Of a DNA stretch of 64,000 bases, positions 11,521 through 23,492 are shown in pieces (within the stretch, counting starts at the first letter, position 1; each line of letters begins with the position of its first letter). The stretch covers positions 434,001 through 498,000 of the forward strand of contig JAQOTA010000001.1 in assembly GCA_029532415.1 (NCBI GenBank), in the 5' to 3' direction. The translations under genes and the position numbers were made by a program. The notes under the pieces are model-generated. The model did not search any database. It had not been told where the DNA came from and was given only the letters and a program-made list of their open reading frames with translations. Source of the stretch: Marasmius tenuissimus (Eukaryota; Basidiomycota; Agaricomycetes; Agaricales; Marasmiaceae).

Positions 11521-12567
11521 TGGATGGATGGATGGTACGGTTGTCATTGAGATTGAGACAAAGACAAAAAAAGACAAGATTTCATAGTATATCTGGTTAG
11601 CAATAGTAGAACCAAAGTTTGAACGATCATAAAGGATCCAATCGTGAACATGCCGTCATTTGTTGGACCTTCCGATTTGGGATCCACATTGACCCATAGC
11701 TCCTCAAGCAGACGTAACTTTGAGTTGTTATATATTGTTGTGTGAGCTTGAGGACCTATGTTGCTTCTCCGAAGCTAAAATAGTTAGTATTTATGCTACA
11801 GAGACCATATCTAACTGGTTAACCTCCAAATCTTTCAGAGAAACCGAAGCACTTGGATCGAACGGGACATTAGCAACACTCACATGGAACAAGCGGTCAA
11901 GACCAGACACTATTGGTGGGAAACTGAGATTAGAGACGATGTCCTCTAAGCCAAGAACATCTGAAGAGCCTTGAAGCTTGATTGCTCTGCAAGAGTTCGG
12001 AGAGGACCTCAAATCGGGAAAGGCAATTGATTGCAGCCTCAAAATTCCTTGGCGTGATGAAGTTCTGGTCACGAGGAAGGACACTCCACGTAGAAGATAG
12101 CCACCGGTAATTCTTCTCCAGTAGCACGGAGTTTTAGGACAATATAAATACTCGAAGAAGGAAAGAAGATGTCCTACGGGGAGTTTGACGCATAAAGTTG
12201 AACGGGCATTTGACGGATATTCACGAGCGTGGAAGTACGGGAGCGAACAACCAAGAATTGACTTTCGAGCATCTGCAAACTCTAATTGAGGATGACATGT
12301 CAAGAAAATACCGTGTAAATCTCGGTCAACACCCATCAAGCGACCGTGGGCATGTGTTTGATCGACATCTTGGAGAGAGTTTTCCCTTGAGAATCCACCG
12401 TCTGACCACTCAAACACCATGTTCATCTTTCGACGCGTTATTGCACCATTTAGTCGCCGGTCCGCCCGACAGCAAGGGTCATAGCCAAGAACTCACCTGA
12501 TGGAGCTCGCTCTCTGCCCATAAAAAAAGTCCCTTAGGGACCGGTGTCATCAATATCCCCCTTGAGC
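11521..12567. other. Intergenic region between tandem pectinesterases
   Basis: About 1 kb. A 211-codon minus-strand frame (11791-12426) covers much of it, but it has no recognisable domain and overlaps the conserved pectinesterase promoter blocks, so I do not call it a gene. A GGAT-rich run (tggatggatggatgg) follows the stop of copy 1. Confidence 0.4.
12398..12529 (+). promoter_or_regulatory. Conserved promoter blocks of pectinesterase 2
   Basis: CCGTCTGACCACTCAAAC from 12398, then AACTCACCTGATGG and a TATA-like CATAAAAAAAG at 12519-12529, about 40 nt upstream of the ATG. The layout matches that upstream of copy 1. Confidence 0.6.
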
Positions 12568-13817
12568 ATGTTCCTTCAACTGTTCTCCTTCTCCGTCTTG
12601 CTTGCCTTTGTGCAAGCCGCCTCACGCACCTCCCCACCCTCTGGCGCCATCGTAGTCCGTCCAGGAACCTCGACGTCCGGAGAATTCAAAACCATCACCT
12701 CCGCCCTCAACTCCCTCCCTAACGATGGATCCGCGCGTTCCATCTTCCTTTTCCCTGGAACGTACACTGAGCAAGTGTATGTAACTCGTAGCGGACCTGT
12801 AACTGTAAGACATACCCTATCAACTAAAGCTTCATATCCGAGAAATACTGATCACTTCCCGGTAGATCTACGGATATACGAATGATACGAGCTCGTACCA
12901 GGGAAATCAAGCCAACATCGCTTTCGGACTGGGTGCTGACCAGGCTGGTAACAACGATGCCTCTGGAACACTTCGTGTTCATAGCGAGAACTTCAAACTA
13001 TACAACGTCAATGTCAGAAATACGCGAGGCGCTGGTATACAAGCCATCGCTCTCAGCGCGCAAGCAGGAAAGAGTGGGTTTTACGGTGTCGGCCTCTACG
13101 GGTACCAGGACACTTTGTTGGCAAACAAGGGTACCCAAGTTTATCTGAAGAGTTACATCGAAGTCAGTAAAGCAAATTCCGCACGTTTGGCAGAGACTGA
13201 CAAAGAATTCACCGTGGTAGGGCAAAACCGACTTCATTTTCGGAACGACCGCGCAGGCATATTTCGGAGGCAACACCATCGCCGTCAAGGGTCCTTCGTA
13301 TATCACTGCCCATGGGCGTAACGCCAATGATGCAAGTATCTGTAAGTTGCGCTATACTTACCTCGGTTCGAAATTGTTGAGTTTAGAAAACCGTACCCGT
13401 CAGATGTGTTCAACTCCAACACCATCGTTCAAGCACCTAACGCAGAATCGGGAACCAGTGGCGGCTACTTCTTCGGTCGACCATGGAGGCCATATGCAAA
13501 GTACGTTGAACTCTATAGAATTTTTCTTAGTATTCGAACCTAATAATTGATCCTGGAACCTACACAGGGTTGTCTTTAAGAACACTGTCGTCAACATCGC
13601 CCCCAAAGCCGGTCTATGGTCCCTCTGGAACGGAGACGCCGCCAGTGTATCCAACACGTTGTTCGCAGATTATAACACCAATGGTCCTGCAGCTGGCGGA
13701 ATCACTCGCGCGAGCTTTGCGAAACTTTTATCAGCGAGCGAGGCTAACGCGTACACCATTGCAAGCACCGTCGGGAGCGACTATGCTAACTGGGTCGATA
13801 CGTCGTATGTAGTATGA
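12568..13817 (+). CDS. Pectinesterase (CE8), copy 2
   Basis: Five exons (12568-12804, 12866-13162, 13221-13341, 13404-13500, 13568-13817), 333 residues, same exon lengths as copy 1. It has a signal peptide and the motifs QAIAL, GYQDTL, GKTDFIFG and GRPW, so all catalytic residues are kept. It is the most diverged of the three copies: for example GTTAQAYFGGNTIAVKG replaces the GQYGQVYLGGNTIAVSG of copies 1 and 3. It is a direct tandem duplicate of copy 1, 1 kb downstream, and reads toward the permease gene. Confidence 0.94.
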
Positions 13818-13944
13818 GGGTTCGAGGTAGAGGGTAAAACCTGCGATCGATAATGTTACACCGAAATACAGCAATAGTATTCCTGGATCGTACGAGTACC
13901 TCGAGTGGGAGATTACACTTTTTGAGTACAAGTCCGCTTGAGTC

Positions 13945-16171
13945 TTACTTCTCGACACCTTGCGACATCTCCGAATCCTCCAAGGAACCCACACTATTCT
14001 CCTCTACAGTCTTCACGGGGCCATGGAACCAATGCCTCGCAGAGACCACCCACGAGAGGGATGCAAAGATGAACACGGCTCCAACAATGACGATGGCGTA
14101 ATCTGATTTGACAATTCGTTAGCTCAATTCGATCGTGCCAAGAACGTTCAAACGTACTCATGCTCTCAGCAGTGACATCTTGCCCGGGTGGAAAGACGAG
14201 GAGCACGATGATGAACGTGACCCATAACACAGCAATGGCCCCAATGAACCTCGACCATTTCCCCAGATTAAACGGCCCCGGGACGAGTTTCTTTCTTCCT
14301 CCAGCCACAACGAGAAATATGGGTACCGTATACGAGGTGTAAAGGCCTATCACAGAAGCGCTGATGACCAAAATCGTCAGCTCTGGAAGGGTAAAGTGGT
14401 ATCAGAGAAGCGTTCATACCCGGCGAGAGAAGTCAGTGCAGCTTCAGAGAATCCAACCACCCCGCAGACTCCAGAGAGCACCATGACCAACCAAGCAGCG
14501 TTAACGGGTGTGAGTGTGGTCCGATTGATACTCCTCCACCACCGAGATCCCGGTAAGGCATGGTCTCTATACGTCAACGCAGTGAATATGGTGCATCAGG
14601 GTGTCTAGAAAGCTGCTGTACACTCACCTCGAGAACGCGAACACGGTACGGGAAGCATCTATACCCTGCGCAGCGCCCGTCACATACTATAGTACATGTC
14701 AGTAACCCGAACAAAAACCTCGTCGGCAATGACGTGCTCACCTGAACAACGATAATCAACGACCATATCGCCAGCATGCCACGTTTCCCCAAAACGTCAA
14801 GGAAAACTTGACCCATGGGTAGCGGGAGGTCAGATGCCAGCAAGTCACTGACTGACGGGATAACGAAAGAGGTCGCGATAAGGAGAATCCATCCTAGACT
14901 GGCTGTTGCGCCAACGCCGACGAGGATCGCTATGGGTGCTACACGAGCTGCTCCGGCTACTTCTTCGGATATGTGAGCTGCCGAGTCGTCTGGAAATGAG
15001 GGGTTATGAAGGTGTTGGTATGGTGGAGGCGAAGAAGGACATACAGCCGGTCAGGGTCCACATGGGGGAAGTGAAGGAGAGTAGGAATGCCCAACCACCT
15101 GGAGAATAGGTAAGAATCGATAAGACTTATATTTCAAGGGAAGAAAGAAAACCCGCAGAACGCACTGTTCTCCCATCCAGAATTGTTCTCGTACTTCAAA
15201 AACGCATCTCTCGTAGAAACCTTCCTATCCCCGGATACAACCAGCAGTGCAATAATCGCAGCAACCGTTGTTCCAACTGCACACCAAATCGAGGCCATTG
15301 AGCACACTAACCCCACGGCAATAGAGACACCAGAACACACGTACCATTGATAATCGTATAGAACACATTCAACCGAGCAATCACTCTCGTAGCCCCAGAA
15401 CAAACGATCCCGTGCGTGAATAGAATCGCCAACAGAATCCCGTATGTCGCTCCAGACGAAAGAACGACAGCTCCATCAGTGCTAACTGCGATCGCCGTCG
15501 TGATCATTTGGGCGCAGGTGAAGTCTATTGAGCACACGAGCGTGACCTGGCCGGTTATATTCGCCCATCCTGAACGTTTGATCAGACTTGAGATACAACA
15601 GAGAGGGGAAGAGGACGAACGTACCGGTAATCCAGCTCGCGACAGGTCCGTACCCCTGGGGTGCTAGTTTTGCAGAGAAATAATACAGACCGGCGCTCGT
15701 TCTGGGAAGATGGTAGACTGTTAACAGAAGGAGATAAACGGTAGAATAAGAAGATGAACGTACGGCATTGACGAAGTTAGCTCCGCCATTGATAAAGCTA
15801 CGGTGGAGACAAATAGACATGGTATCAGCCATCCGAAAACCAGGCCAATGTGTCCTCCTAATGACTCGAGGCGTTAGCATCGATCAATCCGAGGAGTCAG
15901 TTGGGGGATGCTGACCGCCGACGAGGCCAAAGGATAGTGTTGACGAGACGGAGGCGACAACTCCCATGATGGAGAAGGCGAATGCGACGGTTTCGAGGAG
16001 CTGAGAACGATACCTGGCTCAGTGCTGATCTCGATGGGTAGATCTTAGTGACGAACTCACCGAAAACTCCCTCTTAAACTCGCTCTTGTAACCCAAAGTC
16101 GCTAACAGATCATTGTCCGCAGTTCCGCCGCCAGCATCGAGAGGTTGCGATGATTTTTCGGATGCTACCAT
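13945..16171 (-). CDS. APC-superfamily amino-acid/choline (GABA-type) permease
   Basis: Twelve exons on the minus strand (16061-16171, 15916-16000, 15764-15857, 15625-15701, 15345-15569, 15166-15276, 15045-15098, 14742-14989, 14628-14686, 14420-14566, 14158-14360, 13945-14102) code for about 523 residues in consistent phase. It has around 12 hydrophobic segments. Family features include LLETVAFAFSIMG near the N-terminus, GHIGLVFGWLIP, SMAELTSSMPTSAGLYYFSA (the conserved TM3 region), YDSAAHISEE and FAFSRDHALPGS. These place it with the fungal amino-acid/choline/GABA permeases (Hnm1/Uga4-like). It is a plasma-membrane or vacuolar importer; the substrate cannot be read from sequence. One acceptor (before exon 6, at 15276) was chosen over an alternative that would leave a 38-nt intron. 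Convergent with pectinesterase 2. Confidence 0.9.
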
Positions 16172-18168
16172 AGGTAAAGGCAGGAGAAGTGAGGGAGGCG
16201 AGGAAGGACAAAGATGCTTTGCCTAAGCCTTATCGTAAGTCTCGTAGGAACGCCGCTACTTATCAGTGTGGGATGAAATCATACCTTTTCGTTTGAGTGG
16301 GGCGTTAATTATATTACCGTTCCCGGTATTCAGAAAAGCTGGCCAATGAAAGGATTGCGCTTCAAAGCAAGTTTTTGAGTCGATAGCTGTACTTATACCC
16401 TAGAAACCGTGTTTACGATAAGTATAAGTATGTAATACTTCTAGAGGCACGATGACGAACCTGAAGGGGTGTCCCCATACATTCTGCAGAGCGATAGGAG
16501 ACACGGAATCTTCACCGGGTCTGACGATAACAGTATGCCACTGGCGCAGATAAGGAAGTCGAGCTTCCGTGATATTCGAACACGACAGCAGAGCATATGA
16601 CAAGCTGAACGTGAAGTCGAGAGCTGGTGGGCGGCAGGCAATCTTACGTGGTAAGGACGGCTTGTTGATTGTAAAGAGTCCATGGGAAGGACCCGTCACC
16701 CCCTTGGAGCTGAGAGTTAACGAGCCATTCCCGATGTCTAAGTGGTCTCGTCGACCCGTTCCATCACCATGGACACGGTTGTCACTATGGGCCTACAGTT
16801 CTGGAGTGATAGAAGGGGAAAGCGAGGAATATTCCTGCCGGAGCTTCAGAACCTATTTCCGCCCTCCAAGGAAGGCTTTACTCGCGCGTCAGGTCGTGAC
16901 CACGCCAAGCGACACAGTCGTGCCTATCCTCCTCCGATGCGGCATTATGTAGCAGGAGACAAGTTCGATCACTTCGGAGTTTGAGGAGGATCTGGTTACC
17001 CGTATACAAGGGACTTGGTGGCCGGGTGTGATGAGGATGTAGGGTAGAAAGCGAGAGATAGGTTTGTATTCGCAGTGAATAAGGGAGCAACCTTCGGTGG
17101 GAGCTAGGTATCTGGTGAGGAGGCGGAATCCTGGGAGGAGATGGTGTTCTCCTATACCATCTGAAAACCGAAGACATCGAATTTACTAGCGGCCGGGGGG
17201 ACAAGCCTAGTTCGGCGAGCAAACCAGCAAAGGCCATAAAGAAGAGGCACTGGTGCGGGTCCTTCCATAAGCTAGAGTATCGGGGAGCAACAAACGTTGG
17301 TGACCTCCTGGAACGTTTAAGCCACCTATCCCTCCAATCTTTTGGCCATCACGACTACACGGCTGAATCGCTATATCCGGGACCAAATGAGTCTCTACAT
17401 TGCGAGATTCTGATCAATAGGTGGGCACTATTCAGATTCCAAGGTAACCGGTGAAGATAAAAACAAGACGCACCGTGACAAAGTATTGTTCGCCCTAAAA
17501 ATCCTCATGCACTCTGGGCCATTCATGGCTCGTTGGTCATCGAGGCCACCCTTCTCCTGCATTGTCAAGAACCATTTTCTGACGGCCGTGCCTGCCTTGA
17601 GGCCTTGAGGACCGAACTGGTGGAAGCCTGCAGTCGCGTAACCGGTCGACGGATGAATGTTGTGGCCGTCATTGTTGCAAGGCTGGTACGGTGTCTCAGA
17701 CCTCAATCAGTCCGATTCCTGAGCAACAGAATCGTGACAATCAGATTCCAAGGTATTCGGTAAACGAGAAGACAAGACGAACCAGAATAATCCATCACTC
17801 GAGCCTACCCCATCGTCTCTTCATGTTGGTCGTCGAAGCCATCCCAACCTACACTATACGCAAAAAATTGTTGAGCTGCGCGTAATGTTAACGAACAATA
17901 GAGATCGCTCCTACCGCACACAAGAAACCGAATACATGTCGAGGCTGATTCGACTACACCGTTATGCTGGTGAATTTCCTTTATATTCGTCGGGAGGGTG
18001 AAATTGAATATTTGTTCGATGCCGTTCTCTATAGAGAATCGTTGCGAGAGTTTGCGATACGGACTGTAGTTAACCATAACGGATTCGCGGCCTGAGAGAA
18101 GATTCCGGTATGAAAGAGAGAGGCGATCGTGAGAATTCTTGAATTTGCAACCCTTCCTTGTGACGGAG
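16172..18168. other. Two-kilobase region without a recognised gene; diverged direct repeat
   Basis: Short frames on both strands lack family features. Two diverged direct copies of a segment are visible around 17411-17475 and 17711-17785 (shared core CAGATTCCAAGGTA, then related AAGACAAGACG-type sequence), about 310 nt apart, with weaker similarity continuing downstream. On the minus strand the copies fall in short open frames (17428-17706 and 17805-18260). This may be a decayed duplicated gene or repeat. Confidence 0.4.
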
Positions 18169-20479
18169 ATGTTGGTTACTGTGACACAATGTGACTTTGA
18201 CCGTGACTCTTCCGAAAGCTCCCATTTTTCGATCTCGCACCCACAACAGTCTACAGCCACGCAGACCAGCTTCGATATACAGTCGTTCTTGGTCGAGTTC
18301 TTGGTCTCAGGTACTTCTCACTACCTCAACTTCCCGAAACAAAACACCCGATCCATATTTAGTTAGTCCCCCGAGTAATTCGAAACATCAAGCGGAAATG
18401 GAACGGAGGCACAATCGAAAGGGGACATCGGCGGCATTATGGAAGCAACCGTCGACCGGACACCATAGTGATAGCCTCGAGCTTGAGCTTGAGCTCTAGG
18501 TGGGTATGCACATCCTGCTCCAATTACTCTCTAACAGTCTCTTCTCTTCAGAGGTCGATGAACCAGTTTCGATGTATCCAGGAAACTCTCAAGAGTATCA
18601 TACTGGTGGAGAATGACAACGACAAGGCCAAGGGCTTATGGTGGGGAAAGAATCCGCTTCGATGTGATGCTAGATGTCTGAAGGATTGCATTCTGTGGGC
18701 CATGAAGGGTGGAATTCGTGAGTGACGACCTGGTTTTCTTGGGTAAACTTGTTTCTGAATACTTGAATCGCAGGTGCTGCCGTTCTCGCTTTTGCTGGAA
18801 GGACATCCTTCAATATCATCCTCGTACTCTTAAAGATCCGCTCACTTACACTGTAAGTGTAGTTCAGTTCCTTTCATAACAAAATAAATGGAACAAGCGC
18901 CTCGTCAGGAAACAATTTTTGGCATCTTTGCGACACTCAATCCTGGGTTTGAAGACCACGAGATTCTCCCTGATGCTCGGTACACTCCCTGCTTCTCTTT
19001 TCTGCTCTCTCATTGACGATGGCGATCTATAGGTTGTTTTGTTGCTACCTACAAGTTCATTCTAAACGCCTTGCCCAACTCTATCAAATCAACCCAAGAA
19101 GCACATCGAACTCACTGGCATGCGACTCTGGCTGGTACGATTGCGGGTACACTCGCGGCTCTCTTCGAGAAAAGGGAGGGTAGGGTGACGATTGCACAGC
19201 AGGCTTTTGTTAGGTACGCAATTCCTACTTTGGCGGCTCGCTGAACTCAGCTATCTATCTAGAGGGATCCAGGGCGTTTGGAACTCGTACGCACACGCGC
19301 GAAACATCCGAATACCTTACGGCGATGCGATTTTGTTTGGATTGGCGTAGGATCCACTTCCTCATTCTCAGTTATTCGTCGTTGACAAAGTCCTAGCGTT
19401 GCTCAGATCGGGGCTGCATGGGAGACGAGACAGGATACACTACCCGCGTGGTATGTCAAGTGGTATGTGTACTTCAAGATTTCAATCGACTTGCACTAAC
19501 CACTGTAATCTAGGATCTCAAAGGCGACCCAAGCGCCGAAAGCCACCCTCCGAATCAAGTCAGACCTGAACACCAAGGGCGTTCCTGACCTCGAAGACAT
19601 CCACGAAATCCTCGAACTTCCTGTACGCTTCCTCATTTCGACTTTCGTACTCCAATTTCTAATCAAAATCCCATCAGCACACCACACCCCGCAACCACAC
19701 ATACCTCGAACAATACTTCACACTATTCACCTCACCTCCCTTTCCATCGTCTTATCGACCTCCTTATGCCCCCTGCTCGGCCATCCATCCTGAGTTCGAC
19801 TCGTGCCTATCCTCCATCGCCGTTCGCGTACTATCAGTTGGAATGGGCATCCTCCCCGTATACGGCGCCATCCACTTCCTCGGACCCCTCCTCTTCAACC
19901 GAAAACAACTCCTCAACTACCCCCTCTCCGTTCTGGGCAAATCGACCTTTCGAACACTGCGAAGCTCTACCTTCCTCGGACTCATGATCGCATTTTACCA
20001 AGGTACGTTTTCGTATTGAAACCAGTCTTCTATCTCGCTGAGTGACCGGTCCTCTTGGTCGGTCACTGCGGTAAACACCAACTTCACGAATACCTTCACA
20101 CCCAAATCAGCGAGAACACTGGTCCCGCGGTAGACCTCTTCCTAACTTCTAAATGGTCGTATTACATTCCTGGTCTCCTCGCTGGTTTCTCTATCCTCGT
20201 CGAGGAGAAACACCGTCGGACTGAGCTGGCGATGTACGTCTTCCCGAAGGCGCTGGAAAGTCTCTGGTTGATGATGGGTATGGGTGGGAGGGTTGTGTAT
20301 GGGGATGTGATATTGATGGGCGTTGGGATGGGGATGATTATGGTGGGTTTTTTTCCGTGCTTATCTTTCTTGGGATGGAAGCTGATACTCCTGTTTTGCA
20401 GACTACGTATCAGAATGATCCGGATAGGCTTTCGGGGATTGTTAGAAAGATTATGTATCAGTTGGTCGGACCTAATTGA
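18169..20479 (+). CDS. TMEM135-like transmembrane protein
   Basis: Thirteen exons (18169-18310, 18367-18499, 18554-18717, 18774-18852, 18909-18979, 19033-19213, 19263-19346, 19397-19462, 19514-19622, 19678-20002, 20043-20061, 20111-20342, 20402-20479) give about 560 residues. The core matches the fungal/animal TMEM135 layout: a Cys-containing segment before KGGIRAAVLAFAGR, then LMLGCFVATYKFILNAL, HWHATLAGTIAGTLAALF, YGDAILFGLAVAQIGAAWE and a C-terminal repeat of the fold with KWSYYIPGLLAGFSILVE and ELAMYVFPKALESLW. Animal TMEM135 is a peroxisome/mitochondria-associated Tim17-like membrane protein involved in lipid handling; the role here is inferred. The N-terminal exon and its ATG are uncertain, and exons 1 and 11 are the weakest calls. 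The 3' end of this gene has been copied twice into the downstream MYND block. Confidence 0.8.
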
Positions 20480-20525
20480 CAGAACCCGTTATACTATCAC
20501 CTAAAGTTCGAGTGCGAGCTGCGAC

Positions 20526-20722
20526 TTATGCTGCGCTAAACGGTGGAATCTGGAGACCTTCCAGGTGGTAGAGATAACCGAGTAGATTGCTCCATCGAAA
20601 AGCGCAACCCCCAAGAAGCGGATTTCCCCCTTCTTCCTGCGACTCCAGCTCCCACAGACTCAAGATCTCCTCAAGCTCTGTTCCTGAGACCCATTTCGCC
20701 AGATGTGAAGACTGCACCACCT
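20526..20722 (-). pseudogene. Truncated C-terminal fragment of a MYND-family gene
   Basis: Minus-strand sequence here encodes QSSHLAKWVSGTELEEILSL and LWELESQEEGGNP, matching the C-termini of the MYND genes at 20979-22928 and 23493-25420 (PSHLAKWVSGVELDE in the latter). The similarity stops abruptly near 20722, where sequence matching the 3' end of the TMEM135-like gene begins. It is the remnant of a MYND copy cut by the tandem duplication. Confidence 0.75.
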
Positions 20723-20959
20723 TCCCGAAGGCAGTGGAGAGTTTTTGGCTGATGATGGATATGGGTGGAAGGGTCGCCTGTGGGGATGTAGTATTGATGA
20801 GCGTCAGACTGGGCATGGTTATGATGGGTTTTCGTGTTCATCTATCTGTCAGCCACGCAATGGGAGCTAATGCCACTGCTGCAGACCACTTATCAGAATG
20901 ATCCAGACAGGCTTCCGGGGATCGTTAGGAAAATTTTGTATCTGAAGCCTAATTGACAA
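20723..20959 (+). pseudogene. Duplicated 3'-end fragment of the TMEM135-like gene
   Basis: Plus-strand sequence repeats the end of the TMEM135-like gene: TTCCCGAAGGCAGTGGAGAG corresponds to its FPKALES codons. The MDMGGRV segment, the last intron and the final exon (TTYQNDPDRLPGIVRKI) follow, with a stop at the same place. It lacks everything upstream and cannot be expressed from its own promoter. Confidence 0.8.
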
Positions 20960-20978
20960 GGTGGATCGTACAAAGCTG

Positions 20979-22928
20979 CTATATACTGTCCTCAGCGTCG
21001 GGGTTGGGAGACCGTCCAGGCGGGTACTCCCGGTCAAGCATGATCGCATGGGTCTCCTGCTCCGCTTTATTGAACAACCCCTGCCCGATGAATTGATCCT
21101 CTCCGGCTTCTTGCGACCGCCCCGCCCACGTACGCAAAATCTCGTCAAATTCTTCACCCGAAACCATTTCTGCCAATTGCGATGGATTGAGCACCTGCAT
21201 GGGTTTCCTGCCATCCGCCTCCTCACTCTCATGCCCAAAGTCGATACGAACGATTGGAAGTTGGGCGGTTGGATCAGGTCCGTCTGTGTGGCGCGCGTTG
21301 GACTGCTCGCGGTATGCAGAGACGATTTTGACGATCTCCTCGCTAGAGGATGTGATAAAATCGTCCATGAAACGGCGGAAGAGACACTCATCTTGACTCG
21401 TCGGAGGTAGAGTTCCTTCTGTTGAAGAGGTATGATCAACTCTAGTTCTATCTTTCAAAGAGAAATTCCCAGTACATACGAACCTTGGAAAGCCCTAGCG
21501 AGTTCAAAGCATTCAGAACGATGCCCCTCCTTCCAATGTACCTTTTGACACTCCCTGGAGCAATATACCACTACAAAACAGCCTACACATCGAAAATATG
21601 GTCTCCTCTTTGAGTTTTCTCCGTCGTTTGATTGTAACAAGGGACACTAGGAAGCTTTTGTCAAACTTCATGGTTGCCAAGACAAGGAAACCTAGCCCTA
21701 CTTGCCCACTGTTTGCACACATCTCGGGAAACCCCATATCTCGCGCTTGTCGTTCGATACGTTTGTATGACAGAGCTAGAGGCACGATCTTATTCCACGT
21801 CCCACTATACCATTCCTCCTTCTTTGATTCGTCCGCCATCAAGTCCTCGAGACCGAGCTTCCCGATCTTTTTGTAGGATCGTATGAATTGGTGCAATACG
21901 GAAGGGAAGAAAAGGAATTTCGCTAACGCGTCCATGGCGGCGGTCATATAGGTCGTAAGTCGGAATGCCTCATTGGGTTCGTGCCAAATTATGAACGGTT
22001 CATCGATTCTGAACATGGCCTCGATGAGACCGGTTTCCAAAGCCATGGTTACCCATTTGGGGCTATCTGACATCAAATGAGAGATAGCGCGCAGCACATC
22101 GTAAGCATAAGAGTATGTCTTGGTGTACTCTCTACTATCCTCTGCCAAGAAGAGCCCGTGCAGAGGTTCTCGTTTGCGGGTCAACACGGAGAAGAGGGTT
22201 GTAAGGGCTGGTAATAAATGTTGGCGGAAGCTCGGGGCCAGCAAGAACGACGTTGTCGAAAAGCTCATTACGACATTGTTGAAGTAGAGCTGTATTTCGT
22301 AACGTGCAGCGTCCTCGAGTTGCTTCAGTTTGGGGATTTGCCGATATAAGTGTCGGATAAAGATGGTCGAAGCTCTATAGTGGGCTTCTTCCGAGCTCAA
22401 GAGAGTTGCGATCTCTCCGTTATACAACGTATCTCCTTTTGGGCCTCATGAATCGTTTTGGATCCAAGTCGCTGTCGCAAGTGCCCCGTTCCAACACACC
22501 CAATCCCTGTGGTCATTCTCGATGAGCTCGAGCCACACCCGCGTGAGGAGCGCTCGAAGATGTGGAGAATGTCGATTATGGCGGTCTGCGTCCGGGGATT
22601 GTCCAACTGTCATTATCAGCCAGGGTATGAGAGAGCTTCTCTCCCGAATCTGCCAATCTTCGATTGAACTGATTGCACTTTCGTCGGTTACTAAGATATA
22701 TTGCTCAATTAAGAATTGAGCCCGAGGCCAAAGAACGCGCCAGTTTATTTGAATGAAGCGTATGGTCTCGTCTCTTTCACTTCCGAAGTTATGGCGATCG
22801 TATAGCGATCTTAGGATCTCCAGGAAGTCCTGGATCTTTCGATCGGCCGTGGGCCCTGTTACACGGCCAGGTGCTCCAAGTTGCTTCAGCGCCCCGAGAG
22901 TCTGTTGAGCAAAGCGACGAGATAGCAT
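20979..22928 (-). pseudogene. MYND zinc-finger protein, copy A (nonsense codon)
   Basis: Exons 21702-22928, 21484-21646 and 20979-21418 match those of copy B (23493-25420), with exons 1 and 2 of equal length (1227 and 163 nt). The MYND finger [15 protein letters not shown] followed by [10 protein letters not shown] is intact. In exon 1 there is an in-frame TGA at 22446-22448 (codon 161), where the aligned codon in copy B is TGG. No canonical intron would remove it. The reading frame resumes unchanged after it, as if the mutation were recent. Either a pseudogene, a truncated product, or an assembly error. The C-terminal part keeps the family block LNPSQLAEMVSGEEFDEIL. Confidence 0.75.
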
Positions 22929-23354
22929 CGGAGCTTGAACACGACGTATGGGGCATATTCAACGAATTGATACACGATGGCTGAGTGAACGAAAACGTAC
23001 CAAACAGTACCAAGGTACAACAGTAGTACGTACGTCTTCACAGTAATATGTGGGAACTATTTCACGACGCTTAAAAGAATAGTTTGGGCTCACCCACTGG
23101 CACCTATACAAGGAGCTTAACTTGAATGAGTTGTACAGAGCTGATGATGTTCAGGTGCACGATATTTTTAGGGCCCGGCGCCATCAATGTTGAGCGTTGT
23201 TTACTCTGTAAAACGTGCTGGCGTCTATACCACATTTTGACTAGCGCCAAAGCAGTGGCTTGCTCATGCTCGTTACATAGGAGTAGCTTTTGAGCTCCCT
23301 TCAAGTTGTCGACGCTGGCACGAATGGCAGGGAACCATAGCTATGAGGCTACTG
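22929..23354. other. Duplicated upstream region of MYND copy A
   Basis: Contains no gene. Its distal part (about 23140-23354) resembles the sequence upstream of copy B (about 25640-25865): both hold a GGCGTCTAT(A/G)CCAC stretch and GTCGACGCTGGCACG. This shows that the 5' flank was included in the duplication unit. Confidence 0.6.
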
Positions 23355-23445
23355 CTTGACCACGCATCAGAAACATTCGGATAGGCTTCCTAGAATCTTT
23401 AGAAAGATTTTGTATGAGTTGGTTGGATCAAATCAATAACATCCG
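23355..23445 (+). pseudogene. Second, shorter fragment of the TMEM135-like 3' end
   Basis: Sequence around CATCAGAAACATTCGGATAG and AGAAAGATTTTGTATGAGTT is recognisably the last exon of the TMEM135-like gene (TATCAGAATGATCCGGATAG in the parent). It continues into matching 3' flank. It marks the left edge of the second tandem unit carrying MYND copy B. Confidence 0.7.
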
Positions 23446-23492
23446 TTCTACTGTTATCCAAAATTCAAGCGTAGGCTGCTACTTAAACTGTG

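Noticed and set aside
11791..12426. 211-codon minus-strand frame between pectinesterases 1 and 2
   Set aside because: No recognisable domain, and its 5' end is the complement of the conserved pectinesterase promoter block.
17805..18260. 151-codon minus-strand frame
   Set aside because: Overlaps the first exon of the TMEM135-like gene on the other strand and has no family features; kept only as part of the unexplained repeat region.
20867..21439. 190-codon minus-strand frame and its plus-strand counterpart at 20961-21410
   Set aside because: Shadows of the third exon of MYND copy A in other frames.
21598..21701. Apparent frameshift in MYND copy A between the helical region and the MYND finger
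   Set aside because: A 55-nt intron with GT-AG ends explains it; copy B has a 57-nt intron at the same place.
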